DNA of 64,000 nt from Argyresthia goedartella (Eukaryota; Arthropoda; Insecta; Lepidoptera; Argyresthiidae). Under the pieces are notes generated by a model that ran no database searches, was not told the DNA's origin, and worked only from the letters and a program-made list of their open reading frames with translations. Each line of letters starts with the position of its first letter. Position 1 is the stretch's first letter. The translations under genes were made by a program, and so were the position numbers. Of this stretch, positions 1 to 10,574 are shown piece after piece. The stretch covers positions 29,387,674-29,451,673 of the forward strand of contig OX463808.1 in assembly GCA_949825045.1 (NCBI GenBank). The letters run 5' to 3'.

Positions 1-37
1 AATCGCGACCCGTCCCAACTACCCTTAGTTTTAGAGG

Positions 38-380
38 TAAATTCCACAAACTCTCTAGCGATGTTGTTGAGATTGGGTGGGCTGCTGGACGAGGATATGG
101 CGGCGGCCTCCCGAAGGTCCTTCTCATATTGTGACATCCTAGAGTTGAATGCGGTCATTATCTTCTCCATGTTATTGTTAAGCTTTGTGTTCAGCTCCAT
201 AATTAAGTGATTTCCAGGTATGTAAATTGAAAAAATATTATTTACCCAGTGATGTTAGGTATCCAAGCTTAGATTTATAAGAAATGATTGACATTAAATC
301 ATTTGTTTTAATTAAAATGAATTTAAAATAAATAGACAGATTTTTTTGATATTGCTTGCTGGGCTACCCACCAAGAAAAA
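38..380 (-). pseudogene. LINE-A 5' UTR and ORF1 N-terminal fragment
   Basis: Read on the minus strand, a start codon near position 200 opens a frame beginning MELNTKLNNNMEKIMTAF. It is clearly the same protein as ORF1 of the larger LINE-A copy that starts at 46913 (MELYTKLNNYMEKIVTTF). The non-coding 180 bases ahead of it (about 200-380) also match the 5' UTR of that copy, including the short motif GTAGCCCAGCAAGCAA at the presumed element 5' end. The match to ORF1 stops at about position 38, after residues FVEF, where unrelated sequence begins. This is therefore a broken 5' end of a non-LTR retrotransposon, with no endonuclease or reverse transcriptase on this side of the window. Its 5' end abuts BEL/Pao protease sequence, suggesting insertion into that older element. 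Confidence 0.75.
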
Positions 381-2060
381 AGTCCTTATTTACTCTAAGG
401 CCCAACCGCTTTGCTAAGTCGTTCATACACGACAACATACAGCACTGGGCGCCAGAGTGCAAAGGAGAGCGAATGCTTATTGTGTTTGCCGAATCCCAAA
501 CAAGCATGGAGGTGATGGGCAATACCACTGTCTCCGGTTGGTACGCAGCACACGGTTGGGCAACGAATTCCTAGCGGGGGCCTATGCGGCCCCACTCTGG
601 CTGTTGCATCGGCGTAGGCAGGACACTGTACGCAAGTGGGTTCCAAGGCGCCTCGTATTGCCGGAAATCTCCCGGACGCGGCACGCGGCGTTGACATCCG
701 AGGCGTCATCCGAGCCGCACCTGCGTAGCTCGAGGGTGTCCGCTGCCACACGCCCGTGACGGCCTGGTCAAAACCCCGGCGCCTTCTTAGATCGGAGAAC
801 TACCATTAATGTTTGTCTGAACAATGTCTCCGTACTTATCCTGGCTGTGTCCCTGTACAGGAGATCCCGACTGCTGGTTCCCATGGGTCCACCCTTGTGC
901 ATTGGTCCCATTGGTCCCTGGGTGGCCACCGAGAAACCAGGGCCCCCCATGCTATAACCCTAAGAACTGCCCTGTAGCCGACCCTGGTCACCGTTCCTAC
1001 GTACGTCACCTTGTTCACCCAATTGGGGTCGGCCTGACCAGTTTGAGGCAGAGGGTCTCGGGGTGTGGGCGGCCACAAAGTAAGCACATGCTCGCCCATT
1101 CGCACTCTATTGCTAGGTGCGGACCCAAACACCTGAAGCACCAGCCTCACTGCTTGACAATCTGGCACCGTCCCTGAACCCGTTGGTCCATAAACCTATT
1201 ACAGTTGGCCACACCATGGCCAACTTGCCTACAACATGGCGTCATTTCCGATGGGCGAACAGTTCCGAACAGCTTCCTACTCTCCCTCTGCGTAAAACTC
1301 TTGCACACAGCGGAGCGACACTCTGTGTTTCCGGGGAGGGGATAGCTGACAGGCCCATGTTTCCCCATGCTTTGCGGTACTCTTCTTCCAAAAACTCAAC
1401 CAGGTTGGAGAAGGCTGGCAAGTCGTCTGTGGCTATCCCGGACGACTATTCGAATCTCGTCTAGACATCTGTTTGGAGGCGAGACAGGACGATGTAAAAC
1501 AGTAGGTACGACTATTCACCCACTGGTGATCCCAGGTTTTCCAATGTCTTGGTGACCGAGTATACATAATTCAATACTTCCGCCTGTATAGCGCCAATCC
1601 AAGTCGCAGTTGGAATGGTGAAATGCCGTTTCAAATGGGCATCAACCAACCTATGTTTGTTGTGATAACGCTTGACTAACAACTGGCGGGCTCGTCGTAG
1701 AGTAGTGAGCCTCCGTAACGGCCCAGTGTGAAATCAACTCTTTAGCCTCCCCACTTAAAACTGACACCAACTGAGCCATCTTGTAGGATCGTCCGCAAAT
1801 GCACGAGGCTATCAAACAGATTGATGAAACTAACCCATTAATTCGTAACTCAATCAAAGTGAGGTAGCTGGACAACCGGCAATCCGACACTACATCTGAA
1901 AGAGGGCTTCTTCACTCTCAGCAACGCGACCAGCCTTGTGCTATTTTCGTATGTCTGCGGCTGTCTGGGTGATGGTAGCGGCCTTGTCTAAACTCTGATT
2001 GTCATCCGCTATCAGTTTGTCTAACTTGAGTTGTGGAGAAGCTTCAATGGGTTCTACCTG
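381..2060 (-). pseudogene. BEL/Pao retrotransposon gag-protease remnant, copy 1
   Basis: This is a degenerate gag-pro region of a BEL/Pao LTR retrotransposon, read from right to left. Gag sequence lies around 1650-2040, with the family-typical block SGEAKELISHWAVTEA. Two intact zinc knuckles lie at about 1046-1141: CFRCLGPHLAIEC, then CLLCGRPHPETLC, each CX2CX3HX4C. At 397-456 a segment reading SGAQCCMLSCMNDLAKRLGL matches the aspartic protease active-site region, but the preceding Asp is lost in a small deletion. Many stops and frameshifts break the frame. No integrase, reverse transcriptase or LTR was recognised. The sequence from about 600 to 2040 is paralogous to the split copy at 4600-4919 and 8437-9628. 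Family assignment rests on remembered BEL/Pao gag features (DUF1759-like domain and paired knuckles). Confidence 0.7.
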
Positions 2061-3299
2061 GACATACAGCACTAATACGATATTGGAGCATTTCTTTACC
2101 TCCAAGACGCGCATCACTCCTATCCTTGCGTTGCACTAAGGCATGGGATGATGAGAACCATTTTAATTCCCTGCTTACTAAATATAGTACCCTAACTACA
2201 AATTTATAGTACCCTACAATAAATGTACCACCCAAGGGAACCCTAAATTGGACTCAAAGTAACGTGGGGTCCGATAAACAATTAAAATTGTGCCGGTCCT
2301 CACTCACTGTAGCAATAACAGTTCGGCCGTCACAGTTATGCGGAAATATCTCATCACGTACTCTTATGTACGTCATCCTAGTATATAAGCTAGGATTGCA
2401 TTCCCAATCAACCAGACAGAATTTAACTGAGCATGTAGTGCCAAGCCTATTATTCCCCCGTGGGTTGCCCACTGACGTCAAAAAATATATTGTCATTACA
2501 AAAGTTCACTTTAAAATTTGAGTCTTGTATCTAATAATCTTAATATATATAGCACACTACACTATACCGTGGTAGTCAAATCAAAACAACTTGAACCCTG
2601 CGTTCATAGTTTGTCCACAAATAAATGAATTCAGTAAAAACTGAAATTCCACTCAGAACTCAGTACTATGGCATCTAACCAAATAAAATAAGTTCACCAA
2701 ATTCACTATAAGGGCTTATTTGGGATTATTTACAGCTTGTTACACTAAATTTATCTAAGTTACAACAATAATAACAATACAAGTACATGGACTGATCAAA
2801 CAACTGGCGGATGTGGAACTGTTTTTATCTGCCTACCGCGCCTATTTCTGTACCAGTCTGCACTTGCATGTGTATCTCGCAACCCCCACATGGTAACCAC
2901 TGACTGAAAAGAGCCACGCTCAATGCTACTAAGTGATCTGGCCTCCACCAGGATCGGATTTAAACTAGGTGCAACCAGATTGTAGAACCTCGATGAAGAT
3001 GCCGTTCCAACAGCACTCGTGCCAGCAAGGTCGCTCAATATCCCGATCTTATTCTATCAAGCGTGGTTCCCCCGCGGAACTCAATTCACACGCGAATGGA
3101 AATTTTGTCCTGAAATCTCTTGGCCAACAAATGCTCGCGTTTGGATGGCGGATTTCCTATCCAGCTCTTGGTAAAAAAACGAAGCTAAAATATTTCAACG
3201 TGATCCACACGGTCTTTTTGCTGAGAGAACCGGAAACAAAAACATTTTTTTCTATCTGTCAAAATGACGTTTTCAAAGGTGCGTTCAAAAACGGGAAAT
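2061..3299. other. no gene recognised
   Basis: AT-rich non-coding sequence with only short chance reading frames. It could include the 5' leader or LTR of the adjacent BEL/Pao copy, but I found no matching second LTR in the window. Confidence 0.5.
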
Positions 3300-3560
3300 A
3301 ATAAACTGCACATCAAAAATATTGATTTGCACAGCAAATATACTAATGTTCACAGCAAATATCAGGGCAAAATACTGCGGTATCTTACGTGAAGGGTAAA
3401 TGCGGTGAGCGAAGTGAAGCCCCCTTTATCCTTCATATTAGGTTAAACATGCAATAACAACAAAAATACTTAAAACATAAAAAATATTTTTGCGGATCCT
3501 TTTTTGCTGTGAAAATCAGTATTTTTGCTGTGCGATTAAATAAAAGCCTTCAAAAACTAC
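3300..3560 (-). repeat. U repeat, degenerate minus-strand copy
   Basis: The reverse complement carries the U-repeat core: a GAAGGATAAAGGGGGC-type stem, the CTTCGCTCACC loop region, then ACCGCAGTATTTTGCCCTGATAT. The same core is at 41402-41770 and 52943-53290, and in part at 35480-35600. It is non-coding. The flanks are diverged, with several TTCACAGCAAATAT-like words. Confidence 0.6.
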
Positions 3561-4599
3561 TCTTACGGCGCAAGCTAAATTGATTACGGAGTCGGTTACT
3601 ACGTTTGGTCCCGAACACAAGGTTAAATACCAGCTGTATTTTAGTTACCTATCTGGGCCCTAAAATATTTCTTATTTGTCATACATTAATAAAGATAACT
3701 TATTTGTACAAGAAACGCATCTCTTTACCTCGAAACTTGTATGCTATCTCAAAAAGTTGATGTCAAAAACTCCTTGTCCCCAGTAAAACGTGTCTTACGG
3801 TATCTTGTTAGGTTTCTTTTGGAACCGCCTTCGCTTAATTGCGAGAGTCGTGGATTAATCCTGTTAGTCTTGTTTAAAGTTTAGACGGGTGTTTCTGGTT
3901 ATTCTTTTCCGCGTTCTCATCTCAAATGAGAGAGGTTGTTATCCATACTACAACAGTACATCAAGGAGATTATCGAGAAATCTAATCTAAGGGAATATAC
4001 GGGTATCTTAACATGCAATAATCAAATAGTGAACATCAATAAGCAAAGAACGTCAACTAATTCTAACCTATTAGATTAAAAAATGTGTTTATGATAAGGA
4101 AAAGGGTCCTTTATATTTATACTAAAGTAAATTTTGAGGAGATTTCCTTCCTATCACACGCATGATGACGAAAAAGATTTGACTGTACTGTTCCTAGACA
4201 AAGTGTGATGTGATCGGTTTGAAAGGTTAAATAAACTCAATGCAAAAGGTAGGCCACTGCTTTGGCCTATACTCGTTTTTACGACTCTCCATTTTCATAC
4301 CTTTTAAAAATATTTCAAATCTCACAGTAGAAAATACGTAAAGCAGCTTTAAAACACATTAGTGCTTCTTCCATCGTAACGAGGCTGCCACGAGGAATAG
4401 TCTGCGAGCGAGAGTCACTTTGCGAGCCATATCTCGAATTGCAAAGGGGTTCGAACGTTTCATAAAAAAGCATATCCACTTGCCAGAATTGTTTTTTTTT
4501 AACTGATAAAAAATGACAATTAATATGGTACCCTAAAGTGACACTTTAGCGAGATAATTGGAAAGTTGGAATTTATCGAGAATCAAGTGTTCTTAATTT
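3561..4599. other. no gene recognised
   Basis: AT-rich intergenic sequence. I see no reading frame with family-like composition and no terminal repeats. Confidence 0.5.
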
Positions 4600-4919
4600 T
4601 CTGCCTAGTGCATCAGAGTAGGCAGATCGCTGTAAGCGAGTGGGTCCCAAGGCGCTTCACACTGTCTGCGCACTCCCGGATGCGGCAACATCCGACGACC
4701 CCCGTGGGTGCTCCAGGAGCGAGGGGGGACCATCTCTGCGACCAGGGAGGCAGTGATGAGCGGGGTGACACCCGAGGCGGCGTGCGGGCCGCACCTGCGT
4801 AGCTCAAGAGTGTCCGCTGTAACCTCCCGTGACAGCTTGGTCAACATATCCGGCGTCCCAGTAAGTCGGAGAACCACCACATGTTCGCCTGAACAAAGTC
4901 TCCATCATCACCCTGGGTA
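4600..4919 (-). pseudogene. BEL/Pao copy 2, segment downstream of the LINE-B insertion
   Basis: GC-rich sequence that aligns with 600-840 of BEL/Pao copy 1. Shared words include GGCCGCACCTGCGTAGCTC versus GAGCCGCACCTGCGTAGCTC, followed by a GTGTCCGCTG block and then a GTCGGAGAACCACCA-like block. It is the continuation of the gag-protease spacer whose upstream part lies at 8437-9628. The two halves were separated by LINE-B. The six bases TGGGTA at 4914-4919 recur at 8437-8442 and are the likely target-site duplication. No open frame remains. Confidence 0.65.
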
Positions 4920-7900
4920 GAATAGAATAGAATAGAATAGAAATAAATGTATTCGGACTACAAAACACACACAACATTGCATAAAAAAAGAAACAAAAGA
5001 ACATAAAACAGGTGAAACATAGAATTAAAGGCAATATTAACAGCAACATATTAGGTCCTTACCACATGAAATTGGCGTTTTGTATGGAAAAATTGAAGAA
5101 AATTCAATTCTTAATACAATGGTATTCTGTCGGCACCTTATCAAAGAGGGGATGATAATAAGGGTGGGTGTTAATAAACTACTTTTTAATAAATCCGAAT
5201 AAATTGTAAATAAAAAGACAAAGTCATAAAAATTAATAAAATAAATAGATTACGAGGAATGTTTATTAAATATGGGGTAAGGAAGTAATATGCATTAATA
5301 AACACTTAATACAAAAAATACAACAATGGCAGAGAATAGCAGGGATATTGAGTAATAATTAATCCTGAATGTATGAAGATTATTGAATGACTTGACCGAT
5401 TCAAAAACGTCCTTCAAAAAATAAGCTTTGGATTAATAATGGCAAACGCGGGAGCTCTTCAGGGCAGAATCATCTGACTTCTGCAAAAGCAGAAGGTGTT
5501 GTTTGAATGCAAGTTTGATGCGGGCAACAGACTTGTAAACTCGAATTGGTGGTGGCAGGTTGTTCCAACACTTCGTCGCCAGATACCTGAAACTGCCCCG
5601 AAAGGCAGCTGATCCATGTCGGGGGATTTTCAGAATACTGGTTGTGATCCTATTGATGTGGTGATGGGAGACCCGCAATGTGAGCTTTTCACATAAATAC
5701 TCTGGTATTTGTTGCCTTATCACACCAAACAAGAGAGAGGCAAGATGTAGTTGCTGCCTGGCCTTGGCCTTGTTAAGGTAAGGTGTAATATGTATGACTA
5801 CGCGGTGGCATAGTAAAACAGAACCTGTCACATGCGTTCTGAACTCTTTGCAGCAACCGGTGAGTGCGTTTGAGCAAACAGGGCCCGTAGACTGTGATAC
5901 CATAATTTAATTTGGAGAGAACTAACGACTCACACAGTAACATGCGCATCGGTTCGCTTAGAAAATTTCGTATCCTATACAATATGCTAAGTCTATAGAA
6001 GCAGTTTTTCACCAACTCAAGAAAATGCTTCTCAAAGCTTAATTCATTATCCATGACAAGACCAAGATTACGGGGCTCACATACACGTTCTACAGAGACA
6101 CCAGCTATATTTGTGGATTTAGGTTAGTCAATGTCTCTATTTGTTTTTTTGGCCCTAAAATCATATATTTGGACTTAATAGGGTTTAAGACCAAGGCGTT
6201 CCTCATAGACCAGTTGCTTACTCTATCCAAGTCATCGTTAATACATCTTACGAAATCGACAAAGTTATCTTTATTCAGACTAATATAAATCTGCAGGTCG
6301 TTTGCGTAGATATGATATTTATAATGATTAATGCATTTTTTAACATCGGCGCCGTAGATTATAAATAATAGTGGTCCCAGGATTGAACCTTGGGGGACGC
6401 CCCTATTAATACTGACAGTTTGTGATTGCTCGCAGCTACCATCGGTCTTTCTCAGTACCACTTGCTGACTACGAGCCCTAAGATATGATTGAAACCACCG
6501 CACCGCGGCAGCATCAAAGCCGTAGTAGCTCAGCTTAGACAGCAACAGACTAACATTGGTGGAATCGAAGGCTCTTGAATAGTCCAGGAGTGTGAGGACT
6601 GTACCATTACCGGAGTCTTGCGACGCAAGTATGTTGTCAACAACATCAAGAAAAGCTGAAGTTGTGCTCCTTTTCTTTCTAAATCCAGATTGTAACTTGG
6701 GCAGAATAGAATTTTCCTCGGCAAACGAGACGACCTGCTCGTAAATGACCTTCTCCTGAATCTTAGACAAAAAGGGAAGTATGCTAATGAGACGTAAATC
6801 AAATAAAGTTTGAGGATCGGTAACTTTTGGTAACGGTCGTACGACGGCATTTTTCCAGGAGGTCGGAAAGGTGCTGGTGGCAATCGATCTGTTAATTATT
6901 TCAGTGATAATTTTAAAAGTGCAAAGGCATTCGCAAAATGCGTTAGCGATTTGTACTCCTGGCGATCAGCAGGCAATTTTGTCTCCTTATAGGTCTTGTG
7001 AGCAATATCCCGGAGGTGCAGTATGTACCATAAATTGCTTGTCAGCCAAGGCATAGGTTTTTCTTTAGTGGTAGTCATTTTGATGGGCGCATTTTTATCA
7101 AAAAGTGCCAAGACTGATACTTCGAAAGCTCTAAGCATGTCATCAACATTTTCGTGCTCCAGAGCTGAGTCCCAGTTAATATTATGTAAGTCGATATCGA
7201 ATAATTGGTGGTTTATATTTTTGATCGGCCTGTACATAACTTTACGCGGTGTATACTTCTCCCGTTTAACCTTTATTGTGACAGTTATAAACGCGTGTGC
7301 ACCGAGGTCAGGAATGTGATCGACACAGACTTGAGCTACACAGGCATTAGTGCAGAAAAGATCTATCAGCGTTGCTCTGGCGTCGGTGAAATGCGTTGGC
7401 TCCGCTACATAATTTGTCAATTTAGTATATTCGAGGAATTTCTGCAACTGATTTTTCATAGCATTCCCTGGGCCGTGTAAATCAATATTAAAGTCACCAG
7501 TTAATACAATGCGGTCAAACTTAGAGAATGTAACTATCGAGTCAGTCAGTACGTCCAAAAAGTCATCTACAGCCATCCACTGAGGACGATAGGCAGTTCC
7601 TACTATGATTTTGGTTCATTTAATATTCAAAGATAGCCACATTTGCTCAACTTTGGACTCGGATAGTGTATGAGGGTAGATTTTTGCATTCATACCTAAC
7701 TTGACATAAAAAGCAATACCTCCACTGCGCGCGCGTCTATCCTCCATTGAGCGAGCAACATGACGCAGTCTGTATCCGGGCACCGTCGGCGCTCGCTCAC
7801 TTCACCGTCCCTAAGTCAAGTTTCATTAATTGCTACAATATCGGGTGATCTTTGCAACATAGCTACAGTGAGCTCATAATGCCCAGTATTCAGGCATCCC

Positions 7901-8436
7901 GCGTTCTAGAGTGAAATTTTAATTAGTTTATTGCTAAGCTCTGTTGTAAAGAGGAGTGTGGACATAATGTGAATCGATATACGTGAAGGAAGATAGGTTG
8001 TTATACATAAAATAATAAAGTCATAGTGCGTATACAAAGGATTACGGCAATAATAATGATGAATGAAGTGTATCGGTTCGCTCCCAGAAACCAGTTTCAT
8101 GCGAGTCATTACCTCGTTCGCCGCCGCGTAAACACATAATACGTCTACGGCACGAGATGTGTAAAATGCCGTAATCACAAACCAAAATGACATATTCATA
8201 TATAATTTTATGTTACCTGAGAGTGAATCGGACCCGTGCGTATGAACAAAATGACATATTATATCAACATTTATCAAGACATTGGATACAGTGAAAATAA
8301 AAGTGCAAATTAAAGGAATACAAAGTAAACAAAGATGTAAGAATCGCAATAATGCTAGCTCATTAGACGTTGATAGGACTTGAGTGACTGCCAAAAACAG
8401 GGTCAAGATCAGCTTCGCATCGTATATAGCAATTTA
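4920..8436 (-). mobile_element. LINE-B, CR1/Jockey-superfamily LINE nested in BEL/Pao
   Basis: A minus-strand non-LTR element of about 3.5 kb. On its own strand it ends in a (TATTC)4 tail, seen as GAATA repeats at 4920-4939, which is a typical short-tandem 3' end for this group. TGGGTA flanks it on both sides (4914-4919 and 8437-8442). BEL/Pao paralogous sequence resumes on both sides, which fixes the boundaries well. A 3' UTR of about 0.5 kb lies at 4940-5430. No ORF1 is present, so the copy is probably 5'-truncated. Confidence 0.75.
5433..8430 (-). pseudogene. LINE-B ORF2: endonuclease and reverse transcriptase, decayed
   Basis: Read right to left. A leader of about 166 codons (8406-7909) rich in hydrophobic residues runs in frame, past a TAG stop, into an apurinic-type endonuclease. 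Endonuclease pieces seen are LQRSPDIVAINET, GGIAFYVKLG (other frame) and VLTGDFNIDLHG. The reverse transcriptase follows at 6770-6105, with LQSGFRKKRSTTSAFLDVV, LLDYSRAFDSTN and GVPQGSILGPLLF. The catalytic box reads YANDLQIY, so the first Asp of the usual YADD is replaced by Asn. The C-terminal region continues in shifted frames at 6054-5773 and 5903-5433, ending near NNLPPPIRVYKS. Several frameshifts and stops plus the active-site change make it inactive. Confidence 0.8.
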
Positions 8437-9628
8437 TGGGTACGGTCCTGTACTCGTGACACTACCCAATCCTGCCCCTGAGTCCGATCCTGTGCGTTGG
8501 TCCCATTACACTTTGATTCGGGTACCGAGTCGCAACCAAAAACTCAGAACCCCAGTGGGGTAATTCTGAGTGGGGCCCTGTACCCTAGTACGCCCCTGTG
8601 CACGCGGCAAATTGGCCCTTGAGTTGCGTACCGATTCGCAACCGACTTAGGTTTCACTCTGAGTATAGCCCTGTTCGTGCTGTTGGCCAGATCGGTTCGT
8701 ACACAACAGCTCGTTATGTGGCCTATTACAAAATTCGCATGAACACGCGCGCGTACAGTCTCTTGCTAGATGCGGACCCAGGCTCTTAAAACACCAGCCT
8801 TGTTGCTGGGTGGTTTGTCGACAGCCCTGAACTCTCTGTTCCCTAAATTTATTATAATGGGCCACGCCATGGTCAATTTGTCTACAATATCAGCAAGCAT
8901 CACTGACTGGGTTCATTGGGCTAACTGCACCGAACAGATTTTCTCCATCCCTCCTATGCGAAAAACTCTTGCTCCTAGCATCCCTGAGAGCTGACCTATG
9001 TGGTTCTGGAGAGGGAATAGCTGACAGTCCCATGTTCTACCCTACGACTCACTTCTTCTAAAAACTCGACCGGGTCGGAGAAGGCGGCTAAGTCGTCTGC
9101 CAGTTTCCCGTACGTTTGTTCAATCTAGTCTGCACGTCTATTGGGAGGCGAGACAAAACAATGAAGAAAAGTAGATACGACCATTCGCCAATTGATAATC
9201 CTATATTTTCCAAGGTCTTGGTGACCGACAATACCGGATTAAACACTTCCCCCTGTATCGCGCCAATCCGAGTCGCCATTGGAATGTTGAACAATCGCTT
9301 TAACTGAGCGTCAACTAATCTCGGCTTATTGTGGTATTGCTTGTGGCGGGCTATTTCGTAGTTAGGCTCCGTAACGGCCAGGTGCGAAACCAGTTCTGTA
9401 GCTTCCCCGCTTGAAGTTGACATTAACTGAGCTTTTTATAGGATTCGGGCGTGTCCATCCGTAAATTCACTGGGCTGTCCAACAGATTGATGAAGCTATC
9501 CCGTTCATTCGTAACTCCATCAAAGTTAGGCAGCTGTACAGCCGGCAATCGTGACACGACACCTTGAATAGGGGGGCCATCACTATCAGCAATGCGGCCA
9601 GTCTGTTTTGGATCTGTTTGGGATATTA
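8437..9628 (-). pseudogene. BEL/Pao gag, copy 2 upstream part
   Basis: Minus-strand gag remnant of a BEL/Pao LTR element. From right to left it shows LPAVQLPNFDGVTNERDSF, then SGEATELVSHLAVTEPNYE, LVDAQLKRLFNIPMA and LSIGEWSYLLFFIVLSRLP. These match the DUF1759-type gag domain in order and spacing. The zinc-knuckle pair follows at about 8700-8800, where the first knuckle reads CFKSLGPHLARDC with Ser in place of its second Cys and the second reads CEFCNRPHNELLC. A stop and frameshifts occur in between. This half is separated by LINE-B from its continuation at 4600-4919. It is better preserved than copy 1 in the gag core. Confidence 0.75.
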
Positions 9629-9835
9629 CTCAGTGTTACATTATCTAGAAGACGTAAATCCTTGAGGATAAAATGCTGGTCTTCTATGTGCTACCTCAAA
9701 GTTTCTTGTGCGTTCTTTTCTGAGAAGTATCTGCTTTTGGATTGTACATCTACCATTGAATAAATGACGTGCTCTAAGAGATATATTATTAACCAACAGA
9801 ATAAGGAATATAATTAAATAAATAAATAAATAATC
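9629..9835 (+). repeat. LINE-F 3' end with (AAAT)n tail
   Basis: Non-coding sequence that matches the reverse complement of 13930-14190. Shared features are a GAAGACGT..AATCCTTG..GATAAA block, GAGAAGTATCTGCTTTTGGA, and an ACGTGCTCTAAGA block near the end. The copy finishes in TAAATAAATAAATAAATAA. A tandem tail with repeated truncation is typical of a non-LTR 3' end, though no coding part is present. Confidence 0.55.
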
Positions 9836-10164
9836 GAGGCATGTCGCCACCTTACACGATCGAGCAACACTGACTCTCGCTGCCTGCCTGCGACTCGGCA
9901 TAAGAATCAATGAGCCATATCGCTGCTGTTGTAGTGCCAAGGTGGACCCACGGACACCACGGCCTCTTTTGTCAGCGCAGCGCTGGTCGTTGGTCCTACC
10001 AGCCTCAATGACGTTATCCGATTATTGTGTATAAATATTTTGAATTTACTTTGACAAAGATTGGAAATCCAAATCAGAAGTGGTAAAAAATGTATGACTG
10101 TAAATTACTTCACCAAATCACATAGTGGGGATATGGTATTGATGTGAATTTCTTGCAAACTGTA
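9836..10164. other. no gene recognised
   Basis: Short mixed-composition stretch with no recognised motif. Confidence 0.5.
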
Positions 10165-10296
10165 TTAGGGTTTCGTGCCCGAAGGGCCCTTTTTACTTTC
10201 GCTGTCAGTCAGTTCATTCTTGCGCCTGCCCGTCTGCCTTTTCGAACGTCCGTCTCTCTGTCAGGGGGCTGTATTTATGTTTTTAACAGATTGGGT
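10165..10296 (+). repeat. P repeat, 5' head truncated by LINE-C
   Basis: Begins with a diverged AGGGTTTCGTGCCCGAAGGG head and continues with the CCGTCTG-rich stretch and GGGGCTGTATTTATG. It stops where the minus-strand tail of LINE-C begins at about 10297. See the P copies at 37225, 42235 and 59485. Confidence 0.6.
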
Positions 10297-10574
10297 ATTT
10301 GTATAAATTTGTATTTGTATTTGCATTCGTTTGTTGCCATAAATTACATGTAAATATTCAGTACAGGTGGTCAGAATAACAACAGATTCAATGTAATTTT
10401 ACCCAACGAGTGTTGCAAATTTGGACATAGATTTATATATTGTATCACTATATTAAATTATTCGACCGCACAGTGGTCATCATCACAGAAAAAAATAATA
10501 AACAATTTTATAAATCATCAAATAAGAATATAACACACACAAGGTTAAAATTGCACAATAGAAACATAACAATA

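Noticed and set aside
395..759. Long overlapping frames on both strands
   Set aside because: GC-rich BEL/Pao spacer produces open frames in several phases; the paralog at 4600 does not keep any of them open colinearly.
8647..8865. Possible host zinc-finger gene
   Set aside because: The knuckles match BEL/Pao gag and sit colinear with other gag blocks on the minus strand.
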